From positions 148,866,556 through 148,930,555 of the forward strand of contig NC_073746.1 of the NCBI RefSeq assembly GCF_029784135.1: a stretch of 64,000 nt of DNA, written 5' to 3'. Origin of the DNA: Toxorhynchites rutilus septentrionalis. Lineage: Eukaryota; Arthropoda; Insecta; Diptera; Culicidae. Under the pieces are notes generated by a model, which worked only from the letters and a program-made list of their open reading frames with translations, was not told the origin of the DNA and searched no databases. Shown here in pieces: positions 1-11,713 of the stretch. The position numbers were made by a program, and so were the translations under genes. How positions within the stretch are numbered: the stretch's first letter is position 1; the number at the start of each line of letters is the position of its first letter.

Positions 1-945
1 ATACCACAAGATAGGTGCGATCTTGATTCCGGGTTTTCGATGGTAGAATTCTCTCTTGCTCTCCTTTCAAGTAACAATTCGGCTCCAGGATCGGATAGAA
101 TTAAGTTCAACTTGTTGAAAAACCTCCCCGATGTGGCCAAACATCGCTTGTTTTATTTATTCAATAAGTTTCTGGAGCATAATGTTGTTCCGGATGATTG
201 GAGACAAGTACGAGTTATAGCTATTCAAAAACCCGGAAAACCCGCGTCCGACTTTAATTCGTACCGCCCAATAGCAATGCTGTCTTGTATACGGAAATTG
301 TTGGAGAAAATGATCTTGTTTCGCCTTGATCGTTGGGTTGAAACGAATGCCTTACTCTCAGATACACAATATGGGTTCCGCAGGGGCAAGGGGACGAATG
401 ATTGTCTTGCGTTGCTTTCTTCAGAAATTCAAATGGCTTACGCCGAAAAAAAAAACAAATGGCTTCAGTATTCTTGGACATAAAGGGGGCCTTTGATTCT
501 GTTTCAATAGAGGTTTTGACAGACAAATTACACTCTCGGGGTCTGCCGACTCTATTGAATAATATGTTATATAACTTGCTTTGTGAGGAACATTTGAACT
601 TTTCTCACGGAGATTCGGCAGTAAGTCGGTTCTCTTACATGGGCCTCCCCCAGGGCTCATGTTTAAGTACAACTTCTATGTAAGCGACATCGACAATTGC
701 CTTACACAAAATTGCAGCCTAAGACAACTTGCAGATGATGGAGTGGTGTCTGTCGTAGGATCAAACGAATCCGATCTGCAAGGACCCTTACAAGATACTT
801 TGAACAATTTTTCAACCTGGGCCATTGGGCTAGGGATCGAATTCTCCACGGAGAAAACAGAGATGGTGGTTTTTTCTAGGAAGCATAGACCAGCAAAACC
901 AAAGCTTCAACTTTTGGGTAAACCGATCACTTATGCTATGTCATT
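1..945 (+). pseudogene. I-clade LINE ORF2 fragment (reverse transcriptase), copy 1
   Basis: This stretch aligns with 23927-24870 of the full-length element at 20723-26710, so it is part of the reverse transcriptase of the same LINE family. The RT signatures seen are YRPIAMLSC, QYGFRRGKG, FLDIKGAFDS and LADDGVVS. It runs off the window at the left, so the 5' end is unknown. The frame is broken at least twice: the A-run near 446-455 has ten A where copy 2 has eight, and about 10 bp (the segment coding for SPLLY) is missing near 666. It does keep two bases near 525 that copy 2 lacks, so each copy is broken at different places. It ends abruptly inside the RT region, before RNase H. It is a dead copy. 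Confidence 0.88.
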
Positions 946-961
946 GTAATTGTAATTGTAA
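944..961 (+). repeat. TTGTAA hexamer repeated three times at a LINE truncation point
   Basis: Homology to the full-length I-clade element stops at about 945 and is followed by three perfect TTGTAA units. The full-length element has no such repeat at the equivalent internal site (24869), so the repeat was made at the junction or was present at the target. Confidence 0.75.
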
Positions 962-3304
962 TGCATATTTATTACCATTTGATTTCAAAAATAGTTTTCA
1001 GTATTTTTACTGAAAATTATAAATTATTCATTTCTTTTTTTTTATTTTTATATTTATTCAGAAATATATTTGCATTTCGGAACCAACAATCACTTTCAGA
1101 TACTGCGGTAAATCCAGTCTATAATTTATTGGGGACTATCTTAAATTCTCACATTTTATTGTTCAGTTACCACCTTTCACCCGGAAAACAAACAAACAGA
1201 TGAAAAAAACTTCACAGCATCCAGCTTGGGTTCGAACGCGTCTGGAATTAAAAAGAAGCATCGTTAACGATTACGTGTGCTATCATGTTATCTCTCTGAC
1301 TGATACGATTAAACTTAATGTAATCCCACCTAATCCCTTTCGGTCTTGCCTAATTATTTCTCTGCCCACTCTGCGGTTTGCTCGTTGTCACGTGTTGATG
1401 CTCAGAATTCGTTCGCTCGCTCGTTCGCTCTATCCGGTGGTCTTGTGGAGGCTGTAGCTGAGAACATTAGCCGAGCTCTATCCTCGACACGTTATGCCGA
1501 AACTTTGTGACAACTTTCCACTGCAGCTGGATACTAAAAAGGATTGCGGTACCGAAACGTGGAGCTTGACGTGTCTATGAAAGTGTGTTTAGGTCAGAAT
1601 ATCAATGTATTCGCCTTGTAACGTTTTTATGTAGTCTATAAAAGTTTGTGGGCACACTTTATGATTCTAGGTGCACGTAACTAGATATATTCTGTATTTA
1701 GTGGTGTTAACACATATTGTGCATGTTTTTTTAAAGCATTGTTTGGAAAAGGAGAGTTCATTTTTAGAAGCTAAGTTCACACCATTGAATCTTCCGAATT
1801 TAGAGGGACCTGTCTAGTAACAATTTGTAACCAATCAGATACTAAAAACAATAGGACTAATCATATCTGAATATTATGCCCCCAAAAATAAACGTCCAAG
1901 AACATTGAGCCAGAAGTTTCATCAGTTGACGTTTTATGTGCTTTTTAAATATATTTCATCTGCATTTATAACGTATAAATTTGCTCGGCGAATAGAGTCT
2001 CGGTACAAGAAAAGGACGGTCATGCCAGGCCCTTAACACACTCCTCGCCACGACGCGACTGAGTGAGTGAAACACAGCTACACGAGAAGTAGCAAGCATA
2101 ATATCTCACTATCCTGGTGACAGCCGTGTTGGTAGTTGAAGCTGGGAAGCATGAAGAGGCAAAAAAGTGTCAAGGATGGCTCCACATTGTCTGGCTCCGA
2201 AAATAATGCACATTTCGGTCGTATGTTGAGCTTTCTCCATCTTTGCCTCCGAAATGCCTCGCACCATAGCCGAACATTGCCTCTGAGTGGAAATTTCAGA
2301 CGGAAGGCATTCGATAGAGATTTTATCCCCATGTTCTATCGTGATTGTTATCGTGTAATTAATATTAACGTTTGTATTGGAAATTTACCTACACTTTTTC
2401 CCTGATCCATCGAATTTAAAAAAAACAAACATAAAGAGGAATTCCATTGATTGATTCCTGTACCTGAAATATAAACATTTTTTTTAATTAATTCTATAGT
2501 TGTATGTTACTATAACTTGTCTATCGCATGTCCAGATTCTCTAGATTGTCGAAAAAGACAACCAAGTGGAACGATAGAATTTCAGTTTCCTGTAAGTTCA
2601 CAATCAATCAATACAATAAAATAAAATCACCTGAGTAGCACGGTGACACTCATTCATATTCTAGGGAAAAATTGATTGGAGTTTTTTTTATACTTTCCCA
2701 GCTGCAATTGCATCTAACTTTTAACTGCGCACTGTTATAAATCACGGAAAGCTTTTTCGACTATTTCCGACTGATAGCATATCCTTGCTCGAGTCTCGGG
2801 CGACATTAATTCATGTCAAGACGAAAGCGGAGCAAATATTTGCCTGGAAAGTGTCCCTACATTGCTTTGCGAGCATCAAAAGTGATTCATCTCCTTGCAG
2901 CGCAGCCATGGCGGAAAGTGTTTTGTCCGCTGTATACACAATTAAGTTTTGGTTCGGGAATTTACCGTCTAGAGACAATCACTGCGCTAAAATAATTGCT
3001 GTGTGAAGTTTTCATTTGTGTAGTGCGAAATTGTCATCTTCACTTTATCAGTTCATGGAAGTAGTTTTTGAATATGGAATTTGAATGACTAAGGAAGTGT
3101 TGTTAGCAATTAAGGATACTGGAATAGTTTTGCAGCTTCTCGGGGTGTTCAGGTATGTGAGATTTCTTATTAAATACTATGAAGTTTAATTGACATTTCA
3201 AAGTAAGTTTAGTGAAATACACGTTTGTTGTTCTTCAATGGTCAAAAATATTATTTTTTCAAAACAATGGCCATTGGTGACAGATTTCATGCCAACTCGT
3301 CTTA
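962..3304. other. No gene recognised; AT-rich intergenic DNA
   Basis: Short ORFs of 60-96 codons on both strands match no family I know and lack splice or start context. Near 3288 the words TTTCATGCCAACTCG recur at about 49906, which suggests a dispersed repeat. I see no tRNA, rRNA or transposase motif. Confidence 0.5.
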
Positions 3305-3473
3305 GACGTCGTACACAAATTACGTAACGTGATAAGGGGGGGGAGGGGAAGTGGGTCGAGGTTGCGTTACTTTCTGTATATTAGAGACAGGGAATTGCGT
3401 TACGTAGGGGGGGGGGGGGGTGAAGATATCCAAGATCCGGATTTTTGGTGTTACGTAATTTGTGCATGACGCC
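3305..3473. mobile_element. 169-bp MITE, Harbinger-like (3-bp TSD TTA)
   Basis: The ends are inverted copies of about 24 bp. The left end reads GACGTCGTACACAAATTACG; the right end, reverse complemented, reads GGCGTCATGCACAAATTACG. Both continue TAAC. The unit is flanked by TTA at 3302-3304 and 3474-3476. A 3-bp TWA-type duplication is the habit of PIF/Harbinger elements, so that assignment is inference. The middle holds poly-G runs near 3336-3352 and 3407-3420 and has no coding capacity. Confidence 0.75.
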
Positions 3474-3476
3474 TTA

Positions 3477-5167
3477 CGAGTATCGTCAAACTCTTTGGTA
3501 ATGGTTGTTTTGTTGTTGGGTATTGTTTGTTCACTCCGCAAGTGTTTACAACTGAGTGATGATGACAGAAGGATGGTGATTAGTCGTTGGATAGTGCTTA
3601 TCAAAATAGAAGCTGCCGAAGTGGAATGAGATATGGGGCCTGGTCACGAACATCACTGCCACGTACGCTCTCATGTCACTTACACTTCACTTAATCTTTT
3701 TGTGTCTATCATCATTGTCACGGACAGTTGTGTGTAAAAATAAACTCCGTGGAGTGAAAGAGTTCATTCCCGTTTATAAGAGACATGTCAGTTGCAAACT
3801 TAGAACGTTTAAAGGTTATGTTGATTGCATAATTTCGGACGTTTGAACGTTATGTAGGTAAAATTAATACAGTGTATGAGATAATATTCCATTTAATTAA
3901 GCGTATGTTTTAGAATGACAAGTTTGCGATTATACCTCGATGATTCGGTATTTCAATGTCAACTACTCGGGCTCATCCCATGATTTATTTGTTTGGAGCG
4001 TAGTTTGCTGAATCAAACGCTGGTTCAAAGATACTTGCTCTTGAATAATGTAGTTGTTGAACATATGGGGATTTCATTTTATTTTCACTTTCTATAAATT
4101 ACTCTAGAGATATAACATGACTATTATGTATAATAATGAACATCTCGCATATTCTGTTTCTTACTCTTACTCGTTTGAATAGTGAGAAGCATTTAGTATA
4201 GGTCAAAGTTAGAATCATTTTGTAAGAAACATTTCTACAATTTTGTTGAATAATACCTTCTTTAACTCATAGAAAACCCGAATTTATCCACCTCACGATC
4301 AGTATAATCTTAGTTACTTTCACATGGGATTCTGAATTTCAATCCTTTTATCCTTCCTATTCTCGTGTAATTTGATATATGGGAAACGAGTTTTGATTTA
4401 ATTATTTGAACAGAAACTGGTTAACAGCATCGGTCAGACATATTATCTTCATATAAAACATCTGATGAATTTCAAGGAATTTTCTAAAATCAGAAATTTT
4501 TGCAGATTTTCTTTAGACGGATATCAACAGACAGTATCTTGTGAATGCTTTGCAATGATAGGTCATTTTTTTCCTTGTTTGAAACTTATCATCAGTTCAG
4601 TTCAGTTCTTTGTTTTTAAGAAACATCAAACTTTGTAGTTCATTTGGTTTTCAAATCTATTATGTATTGTAGCATACTAACTAACCTTTTTTAATATTCT
4701 TCTATCCAAAGCATGTCTTCAAAACAATATCGATGAAAATATGCATTACGTAAAAAGGAAAAAAATAATGACCTTATTCTTTATAACTTTCGTCCGTTAT
4801 AATTATCTAATAACTCCATTCCGCGTGACTAGCTTTCACCATCTAAAACACAAGTGACAAATATACCTGTTTTTCTACGTGACATAACAATATCGTGGTA
4901 TTCATAATAACACCGAGTTCATCAAAGTTGTCACGACGGATGAACTCTTCCGAATTCTACACACACGGTGGCAGCCGTAATAAGGTTGTATACAATTTAC
5001 TTCACAGTGAAAAGTGACGTTCGCGATCAGCCCCATGATGAAAGCTGCCCTCTATGGCCCTGAATGAGATGACGGTGTTCTGTATGAATAAAATAAAGAA
5101 TACAACTCACTCATACAATATAAGATAATTATCATTATCGAACACAATTATCAATTTTTCTCAACAA
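3477..5167. other. No gene recognised; AT-rich intergenic DNA
   Basis: About 1.7 kb without an ORF of note, tandem repeat, RNA gene or transposon end that I can support. Confidence 0.5.
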
Positions 5168-6417
5168 GGTAGGCGGGGCTAGTTGGTCTTTTTTGAATAA
5201 ATTTTGCTATAACTTTGAAGTACGAAGTTTTGCGTTATAATGTGAAGCTTACCTTTTACCTTTTCAATGAAAAATAACAAGAGGATCATTTGTTTGACAT
5301 TTTTCTTTTATTTAACGTCTTGATATTTCAGAATAAATTGACAAACTAAACACGGGTCTCTAGAAGACATTAGTTCATTCGCGCTCGAAAATTCGAACGA
5401 TTGTGACGTTGCATTTCTATTATTTTGGGCCTATACCATACATTAGATTAACCTCAAACGACCACTTCACAAATCGAAGGTTTTCTGATTGCATACCTTT
5501 TCAACAATTAGTTTTATGAATATGGTTCGAGTTACAACTAAAACTTCAAAGCTGAGTAAACAAATAGAGTCATGACAGTTCCGTTTTTGTGTGAAGGACT
5601 TTCGTCCGATGATGAAGACATTTTCTTGTACCATGTGAAGACATTTGAAAAAAATCACCTGGCATCCCTGCGGCGCACAACCGGTTTCTTGCTTGCATTT
5701 GTTTTGATGACATTTGTACCGTTCGCCTCAAAGTATATTGAAATAACCTCCAGGTATGCTACATTACTCGATGCATTATTGTGAGTTCTGATATTCAATG
5801 ATAGCGTTCATTATATTTAATGGACAGTTTACAGCAAAAAATATAAAAATGACAATTATATTACAAGTGGTTCCTGCAGTGGTTGGTATCAGGTTGTCTC
5901 GTTTCAAATACACTGGGTTAAGCAGTAAACATATGCTTTCTATATTTGTTTATAGCTTGCATAATGAAACGCGGCATACTGGAAAATTTTATATGCGTTG
6001 CTCTCAAACGAGCAATTTCTACAACTGTGCTATTCGTATGCCCAACTATCTCCTTTATATATGAAAAAGAATATTCATAAAAATTCTTTGAAACATAATT
6101 TCAAAATCGATTTCCATTAACATTTAAAACAAATACATACAATAAACGTTTGTGTTAGGTTAGAACCGATGTTTTTAATGAAATTTAAATTTTCAGCACC
6201 AATTTTATAATGCGCAAACAGTGAATGATTTTTGGAAGAATCGGAATCATGTTGGTATTTTTTAACCTACTTAATAAAAAGTTTCTCCAATTTGCTTATT
6301 TTATTGCATCAGCAATTCAGTATTTTTCATCCATGCATCGCTAATTTTTGGACGCCCAAATTCCAAGATATCGTCACTGACCAACTTACCCCTATGACCA
6401 ACTAGCCCCGCCCTACC
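5168..6417. mobile_element. 1.25-kb non-autonomous DNA element with ~21-bp inverted ends
   Basis: The left end GGTAGGCGGGGCTAGTTGGT (5168-5187) is matched in inverted form by the right end (6397-6417), which has one extra G/C. Just inside the right end the word GACCAACT is repeated (6379-6386 and 6396-6403), a subterminal motif. Two small ORFs inside (71 and 89 codons) resemble no transposase. I found no convincing target-site duplication, so the limits could be off by a few bases and the superfamily is unassigned. Confidence 0.6.
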
Positions 6418-6462
6418 CTACGATAAGCTGTTGTGTGGAAGATCGGTATGCGTAGTCATGGG

Positions 6463-7337
6463 CAGTGTTGCCACGTATACAGATTTTTCTGTAATGATAC
6501 AAATTTTCAGTATATTTTTTGGCCAAGAATCTGTATATACAGATTACAGATTATTGGATATCCAGATATTATACAGATTTTGTAACTATATAAACTATTT
6601 TTGTATATTTGATCATTTCACGCAACAATTAACAAAATCAATCGGCGATTCGAACACTGAACTGAACTATTTTTGCTACTGTCAAATGTGTCATATATAG
6701 TAGTGATAGAAATCGTATTTTTTCGCAATATAATGTGAACAAAAGAAAAGTTTGAAACCGTCTCACTTCAGAAACTGTGAACGCAATTATCAAATCGAAA
6801 TTATTTGTTAAAATCCGAGGGGAAGGGGTTCAGTACAGTTGTCAACGACATCAAGGTTCTGCAAGATCATGTACAAATACCACGATGAAAGTGAGGATTA
6901 AATGAATGTTTATAACGCGAATCTAAATGAAATAAACTCTTTCCAACGGTTTTCCCTTAAACTATATTTTAAAATGTTTTTTTTTACATACTTCTCTATG
7001 TATCTAAAACTCTCAATCTACGATATTACACATTTTTGATCAAACTAGACCTTGTACGAGAAAGTATGTATAGTCAATTTTTTGCCTATGCCTGAAAATT
7101 GAAAAGTAGTGTTATTCAGAAAACTACTAGCAAGCTACACTAGCGATCACGAGCTTAAAAATTTGTATAAGCAAAATATATACACTTTACTACAAGTATG
7201 TAATTCTCACTTCGTACTCAAATCTAACGCAAAAATCTTATGAGGTGCAAAATCCGCAATACAGATTCCTTCTATTTTTTCTACAGATAAAAATTATTTT
7301 TTATCTCGGAAATACAGATTTCAATGTGGCAACATTG
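6463..7337. mobile_element. 875-bp non-autonomous hAT element with perfect 8-bp TSD
   Basis: The unit begins CAGTGTTGCCAC and ends GTGGCAACATTG, giving 12-bp inverted ends with one mismatch. It is flanked by identical 8-mers GTCATGGG at 6455-6462 and 7338-7345. The CAGNGTTGCC end and 8-bp duplication are hallmarks of hAT transposons. The subterminal regions are rich in ACAGAT/ATCTGT words, a pattern also present in the hAT-like unit at 54656-55470. No transposase is encoded. Confidence 0.9.
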
Positions 7338-7345
7338 GTCATGGG

Positions 7346-8350
7346 TGATGAAACCTATGCTGCTTGATCCTCTGATCGACCGACAGCTTCTTGGTGACCA
7401 GTCCTACACTTTCTGTGATGGCTGAATTATTGACGATGCCGATAAGTTATTTTTTACGGAAAACTCGGGAAAAGTCAATGAGCAATCTGAGAGTGCGACT
7501 ACTGATACGATGATAGCCGATGTTTTCCATCAGTTATGTTTAGATAGATAATCTGGATCATCATCCAGTACTGTTTCGGTCATATTTGGCGTCAGCACAA
7601 CTGAGAGAGCACTAATTGCTCAATCAATCAGAACGCGGAATTTTTATTTAATTAGATAATGTCTGATATTTTCTAGTTGTTCAATAGTTAGTTTTGAAAA
7701 AATGGTAATTTTGTTTATTTTAATAAGTGCGCTGAAATATATTCCATCGATTGATGCAAACATCTGTGATCTAATGAGAAATTGCAATATTTTTCCTTTC
7801 AGGTTCGAGGAAGGCAGCCATCGGTTAACTTTGAAAAAACATAACTCAAAAACGAAAAACAACACATCTTTGATTCTCGGATATGTTATGTAAAAAATCT
7901 TCAAGAATCCTTTCAAGAAAAATATAGCGCTCTTGGTCCCGAGACCATGTAAACAATAAAAAAAAAACAAATACCATCAATCATCACGAAAACTTAATTC
8001 TCGTTTTTTGAAAGTTACGTATATTTTTTTAAATACTAATACAAATTGGCTTCAACTTGGTATATCGATCATCTGAATCGGTCGGGTAGTTCAAAACTTA
8101 TGAATTTTTGAAAAAAGTCATTCTGGAAAAATTGTGATCAAACTGCTTTTCGAAATGGTCACCCTAACGAAAATAAATAATACGGGTCTACTATTTTGCA
8201 ATAAAAAACAAAACGACCACTTTTCACGAAATTCTGGCTAGATAACAACTTAGAAAACAATAACGGAGATAGCGGATCGAACTATCGGTACAGTTCTATA
8301 TATTATGCATATATTATTGGTGTTTGCATATTTATACAAAATTTTGTTTA
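7346..8350. other. No gene recognised
   Basis: The longest ORF (7644-7970, minus, 108 codons) is of low complexity, rich in Phe, Ile and Lys, and resembles no family I know. No RNA gene or repeat is evident. Confidence 0.5.
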
Positions 8351-8573
8351 CACTACGATTGCGTCAAATTGACGCATATCCGTAGAGATAGGTATACCAC
8401 ATGGAGAACTTCGACATTTCAACACTATTGAAGAAAATAGACTTCAATATATATTCACCTCGATCAATGGATAAAAGTCATTGCAAGAAATAAAATAAAA
8501 ATGCTACCATTTTTTGTAATTTTCGTTATTAAATTCGAAATGTGTCAAAATGACGCGTCTCGTAAACCTAGTG
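8351..8573. mobile_element. Small piggyBac-like MITE candidate (TTAA side)
   Basis: The left end CACTACGATTGCGTCAAATT and the right end, reverse complemented CACTAGGTTTACGAGACGCG, share CACTA and a GCGTCA..TTGAC core. The right flank is TTAA (8574-8577) and the left flank TTTA (8347-8350), one base off the TTAA site used by piggyBac elements. The unit is 223 bp and has no coding capacity. The assignment rests on the TTAA flank and the imperfect TIR and is tentative. Confidence 0.5.
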
Positions 8574-8577
8574 TTAA

Positions 8578-9068
8578 TAATCATAGATTTAAGGAATTTT
8601 TTTTATACATATCAATATAAAAATATAGATAAAAGTTTGGCTCATTTAAGCCTATGTAACTTTTATATGCAAATTGCAATATTTCCTCTCTTCTCTCTCA
8701 TTGTCCATAGAACGAACGCTGCATTTGATTCGCAGTGGTATATCAATATTGTAGCTCAATTTTTAAATACGGATGCATAAGTATATATGCGAAAAAGCTG
8801 CAAATTTTAAAGCCTCTTTGATACCAAGCGCGAATGAATTTGCCAACAAGGCAAATTAAGATGCATAAGTAGAACTTTATCGACAACACAGATAGGTAAT
8901 CAAACAAATGCTTGTTTTGAATTTTCCTTAGTTCCAACAATAAGCATTTTCGCTGTACAGCAGTGTAAAAATAAATATTATGAATGAAAATTAACTTTCT
9001 CGTATCGAAAACGCTACGAACGCTATCCGTTGAATAATCTCGAGTCATTCCAGCCTATATAGTATTTC
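8578..9068. other. No gene recognised
   Basis: Short ORFs on both strands only; no family signature seen. Confidence 0.4.
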
Positions 9069-9922
9069 TTCCAAATGAAATCGACAAATGACAAAACATG
9101 AGTATTTTTGATCCGAATGAAAGTTTGTATTCCGTTTGGGTTGAAGGAAATATGAGTTTTCTACAGCAATTGGGGTTTTTTTGACTCAAGCGTAACTTTT
9201 GAAAAGGGCGTATCGATTTTAGTAGGAGAAATCTTTGATAATTTATATCTCAAAAACTATGAGTCGTTTCGAAATAGTGTCTTAGAAAGAGGTATAGAGT
9301 ATTGATGTCTAAACATGAAAAAAAATATACACTGAGAAAAAAATTAATACTCTTTTTTTATTTACAAAACAAAATTTAATTTGCAATATCCAAAGTACAT
9401 ATTTTTTAATTTTGACGTAGGACTACGTCTAACCGGAAGATATAGGGGGTGAAATGGAAATCTAGGCACTGAACAAGTAGGAAAAAATGCAAGATTTGAA
9501 ACGCTTATAACTCGAGCAGTTCTCAATAGATCGCAAAGGTTTTTGCATCAATTGATAGGAAATATATCTACGCATCTATCATAACGAATAACAGTTCATT
9601 TTTCTTGAGATAAATAATTGAATAATTGTGAAATATCAAGCATTGTCAAAATGCACTATGTGCCCATTTTTGATTGGTCCATTTTGTGCTCCTCAAATCG
9701 TAACAGGCAACCAGAGCAGCAGCGAAATAGAATGAAGCACGATTGGAAAGGAAAAAGAAAAAAATTAACGAAACATTGGTCGCAGTCTCACACATGCGTA
9801 ATTCTCGAGCCAGCCAGTCAGCTTAAAAATCCCCACTCAGCTACCGTAACGATCATTCTCATTCAAACCGTACACCACATCAGTTCGCATCACAACACAT
9901 CAACAAACCAACCCAAGCAGCC

Positions 9923-10382
9923 ATGTCTGGACATGGTAAAGGAGGAAAAGTGAAGGGAAAGGCAAAATCCCGCTCGAACCGTGTTGATCGGGAGTTCCTC
10001 GCAAGGGTAGCTAGGCCGAGCGCGTTAGTACTAGTGCACCAGTCCACCTAGCCGGCGTTATATAGTTTCGACCGCCGAAGTGATCGAGTTAGCTGGCAGA
10101 GCTGCTCGCGACGATAAGAAAAACCGCATTCAGAACAGAACACATTCAGTTCGGTGGACATCAAGACAACAACAGGCAGTTGCAGCGAGTGGCGAGTGGC
10201 AAACGCAATCGCAAAACGGCAGCAGGTAGAAAGAACAAAGTTTGTTCTTTATACAAACTGCTTTGGTGGCAAATCCAGAACAAGGCGGCATCGAGGGCGC
10301 TCGAAATGGTTTTTTTCAAAACCACGAGTACAAAATTTTCTAAATTGGAACCATTCCATAAAACAAGGCGCTTTTCAGGGCC
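9923..10382 (+). pseudogene. Histone H2A pseudogene 1
   Basis: The ATG at 9923 opens MSGHGKGGKVKGKAKSRSNR, which is the insect H2A N-terminus with one change (Arg4 to His). After that a deletion removes the start of the histone fold. Later pieces of DNA still follow H2A (LELAG, AARD), but with frameshifts and stops. The 5' flank (9840-9922) looks like a histone leader. At 10367-10382 a histone-type 3' stem-loop follows with one stem mismatch. H2A is a core nucleosome protein of about 124 residues; nothing near that is encoded here. Retention of flanks and stem-loop suggests a genomic-copy origin rather than a polyadenylated retrocopy. Confidence 0.75.
10367..10382 (+). promoter_or_regulatory. 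Degenerate histone mRNA 3' stem-loop
   Basis: GGCGCTTTTCAGGGCC has the replication-dependent histone layout: six-base stem, TTTC loop, and one mismatch in the stem. A purine run ending AAAAAAGAG lies about 15 bases downstream, where the U7 snRNA-binding element is expected. Confidence 0.7.
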
Positions 10383-10789
10383 ATTAAACCTTCCAAAAAA
10401 GAGTTTAGGAAATACAGTTCAATGCTTTCTAAAACATTATCCAAAATAATAATAAAACATAAATTGATTTTTTCATAATTTGTTTGCCAGGATCTGATGA
10501 GTATGTGAATTTGGCAGTTGTTCTGAGCTTATTGATAGTTGGGGACGTTCCTGATTATTCAATTTTCACCAATTCTTAAATTGTTTTTAGATTGAAAGTA
10601 CAGTAATCTACAATTAGTTCGACATTTAGCTAATTGGATGGACATGTAATGCGACTTATTTAGTTGGACATTTTTGTAAACATAGAGATCCCAATTATGA
10701 CCCCACATTGAAAGTCGACACTGTACCACTGTCATCGCAAATCTTCAATTACAAGTTAAAATCGCCTCCAATGCGACACTGAGTGGCGC

Positions 10790-10992
10790 TTCGGCACGTC
10801 GCATTGAATGTAATTTACTGTACAACATGTCACAAAGCTGGATGGGAAGAAATTTTCCAACTGTGAAAGCTGTGGCGAGTGGCAACAAATCGCTAAACAG
10901 GAAGGTTTAGCCGAACAAGATGGGGATATCGAGTGATAACAAAACAATAAACTCCTTAGATTGAAGATAATTTTGTGATCCTGAAAAGGACC
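10790..10992. repeat. ~190-bp repeat, copy A, ending in an inverted histone-type hairpin
   Basis: About 10790-10950 matches 11522-11680 closely (shared words GCACGTCGCATT, GGAAGAAATTTTCCAACTG, ATATCGAGTGATAACAAAA). Copy A ends at 10977-10992 in GATCCTGAAAAGGACC. On the minus strand this reads GGTCCTTTTCAGGATC, a histone-type stem-loop facing the other way from the one after copy B. Confidence 0.65.
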
Positions 10993-11150
10993 CTTTTTAG
11001 CCTGCATGTGAATCCAACGAGCGAACAAATCGTAATGAATGTATTTTTTGCCATCGCTCCCTTTTAACGCTCATTCGTTCGTCTCGTTGGACTCGCCCCT
11101 CTGGCTGAGTCTGCCGATTTGTCTCTATCCTGTGAGTTTGTACCGCTAGA

Positions 11151-11157
11151 GTATAAA
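11151..11157 (+). promoter_or_regulatory. TATA box of H2A pseudogene 2
   Basis: TATAAAA lies about 75 bases before the start of H2A homology, inside a sequence resembling a histone promoter and leader. It is likely a relic. Confidence 0.45.
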
Positions 11158-11225
11158 ACACGCGCACCCCAAAAAATATCTTATTTTCTTTCAAACCGTA
11201 AACCCGTGTGGTTGTACGGCATCGG

Positions 11226-11713
11226 AATCGTGGACGTAACAAAGGAGGACAAGTTAAGGGAAAGGCAAAGTCTCACTCGAACCGTGCAGGTCTCCAGTTC
11301 CCTGTTGGTCACATTCACTGATTGCTCCGCAAGGGTAACTAGGCCGAACGGATTGGTGCCGGAGCACCAGTATACCTAACAGGGATTATAGAGTTTCGGC
11401 CGTCGGAGTGCTCGAGTTGGCTTGCAAAGCTGCTCACGACAATCAGAAAACCCGCATCAAGAACAGAGCAGCTTCGGTTCGGCGCTCATCAAGGTAACAA
11501 TTAGTTTCAGTGAGTGGCAAAATGTTTCTCCGGCACGTCGCATTAAATGTAATTTACTGAACAATATGTCACAAGCTGGATGGGAAGAAATTTTCCAACT
11601 GTGAAAGCTGTGGCGAGTGGCAAACGCAATAGCTAAACAGGAAGGTTTAACCGAACAAGATGGGAATATCGAGTGATAACAAAAACACAACACCAAAGGT
11701 TCTTTTCAGAACC
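11226..11713 (+). pseudogene. Histone H2A pseudogene 2 with perfect 3' stem-loop
   Basis: Translation from about 11229 gives [11 protein letters not shown], then [28 protein letters not shown] and, after a frameshift near 11390, VLELA and DNQKTRI, in the order of histone H2A. The start codon is lost and there are stops after HIH and KGN. Coverage of the fold is better than in pseudogene 1. From about 11460 the sequence leaves H2A and enters the ~190-bp repeat (copy B), then ends in the hairpin at 11698-11713. The combination is either a rearranged histone cluster piece or a retained non-coding tail. Confidence 0.78.
11698..11713 (+). promoter_or_regulatory. Histone mRNA 3' stem-loop, perfect
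   Basis: GGTTCTTTTCAGAACC forms a perfect six-base stem with a TTTC loop and fits the animal consensus bound by SLBP. AAAGAG follows at 11729-11734, in the place of the histone downstream element. Confidence 0.82.

Noticed and set aside
7644..7970. 108-codon minus ORF as a gene
   Set aside because: Low-complexity composition expected from AT-rich DNA and no recognisable domain.
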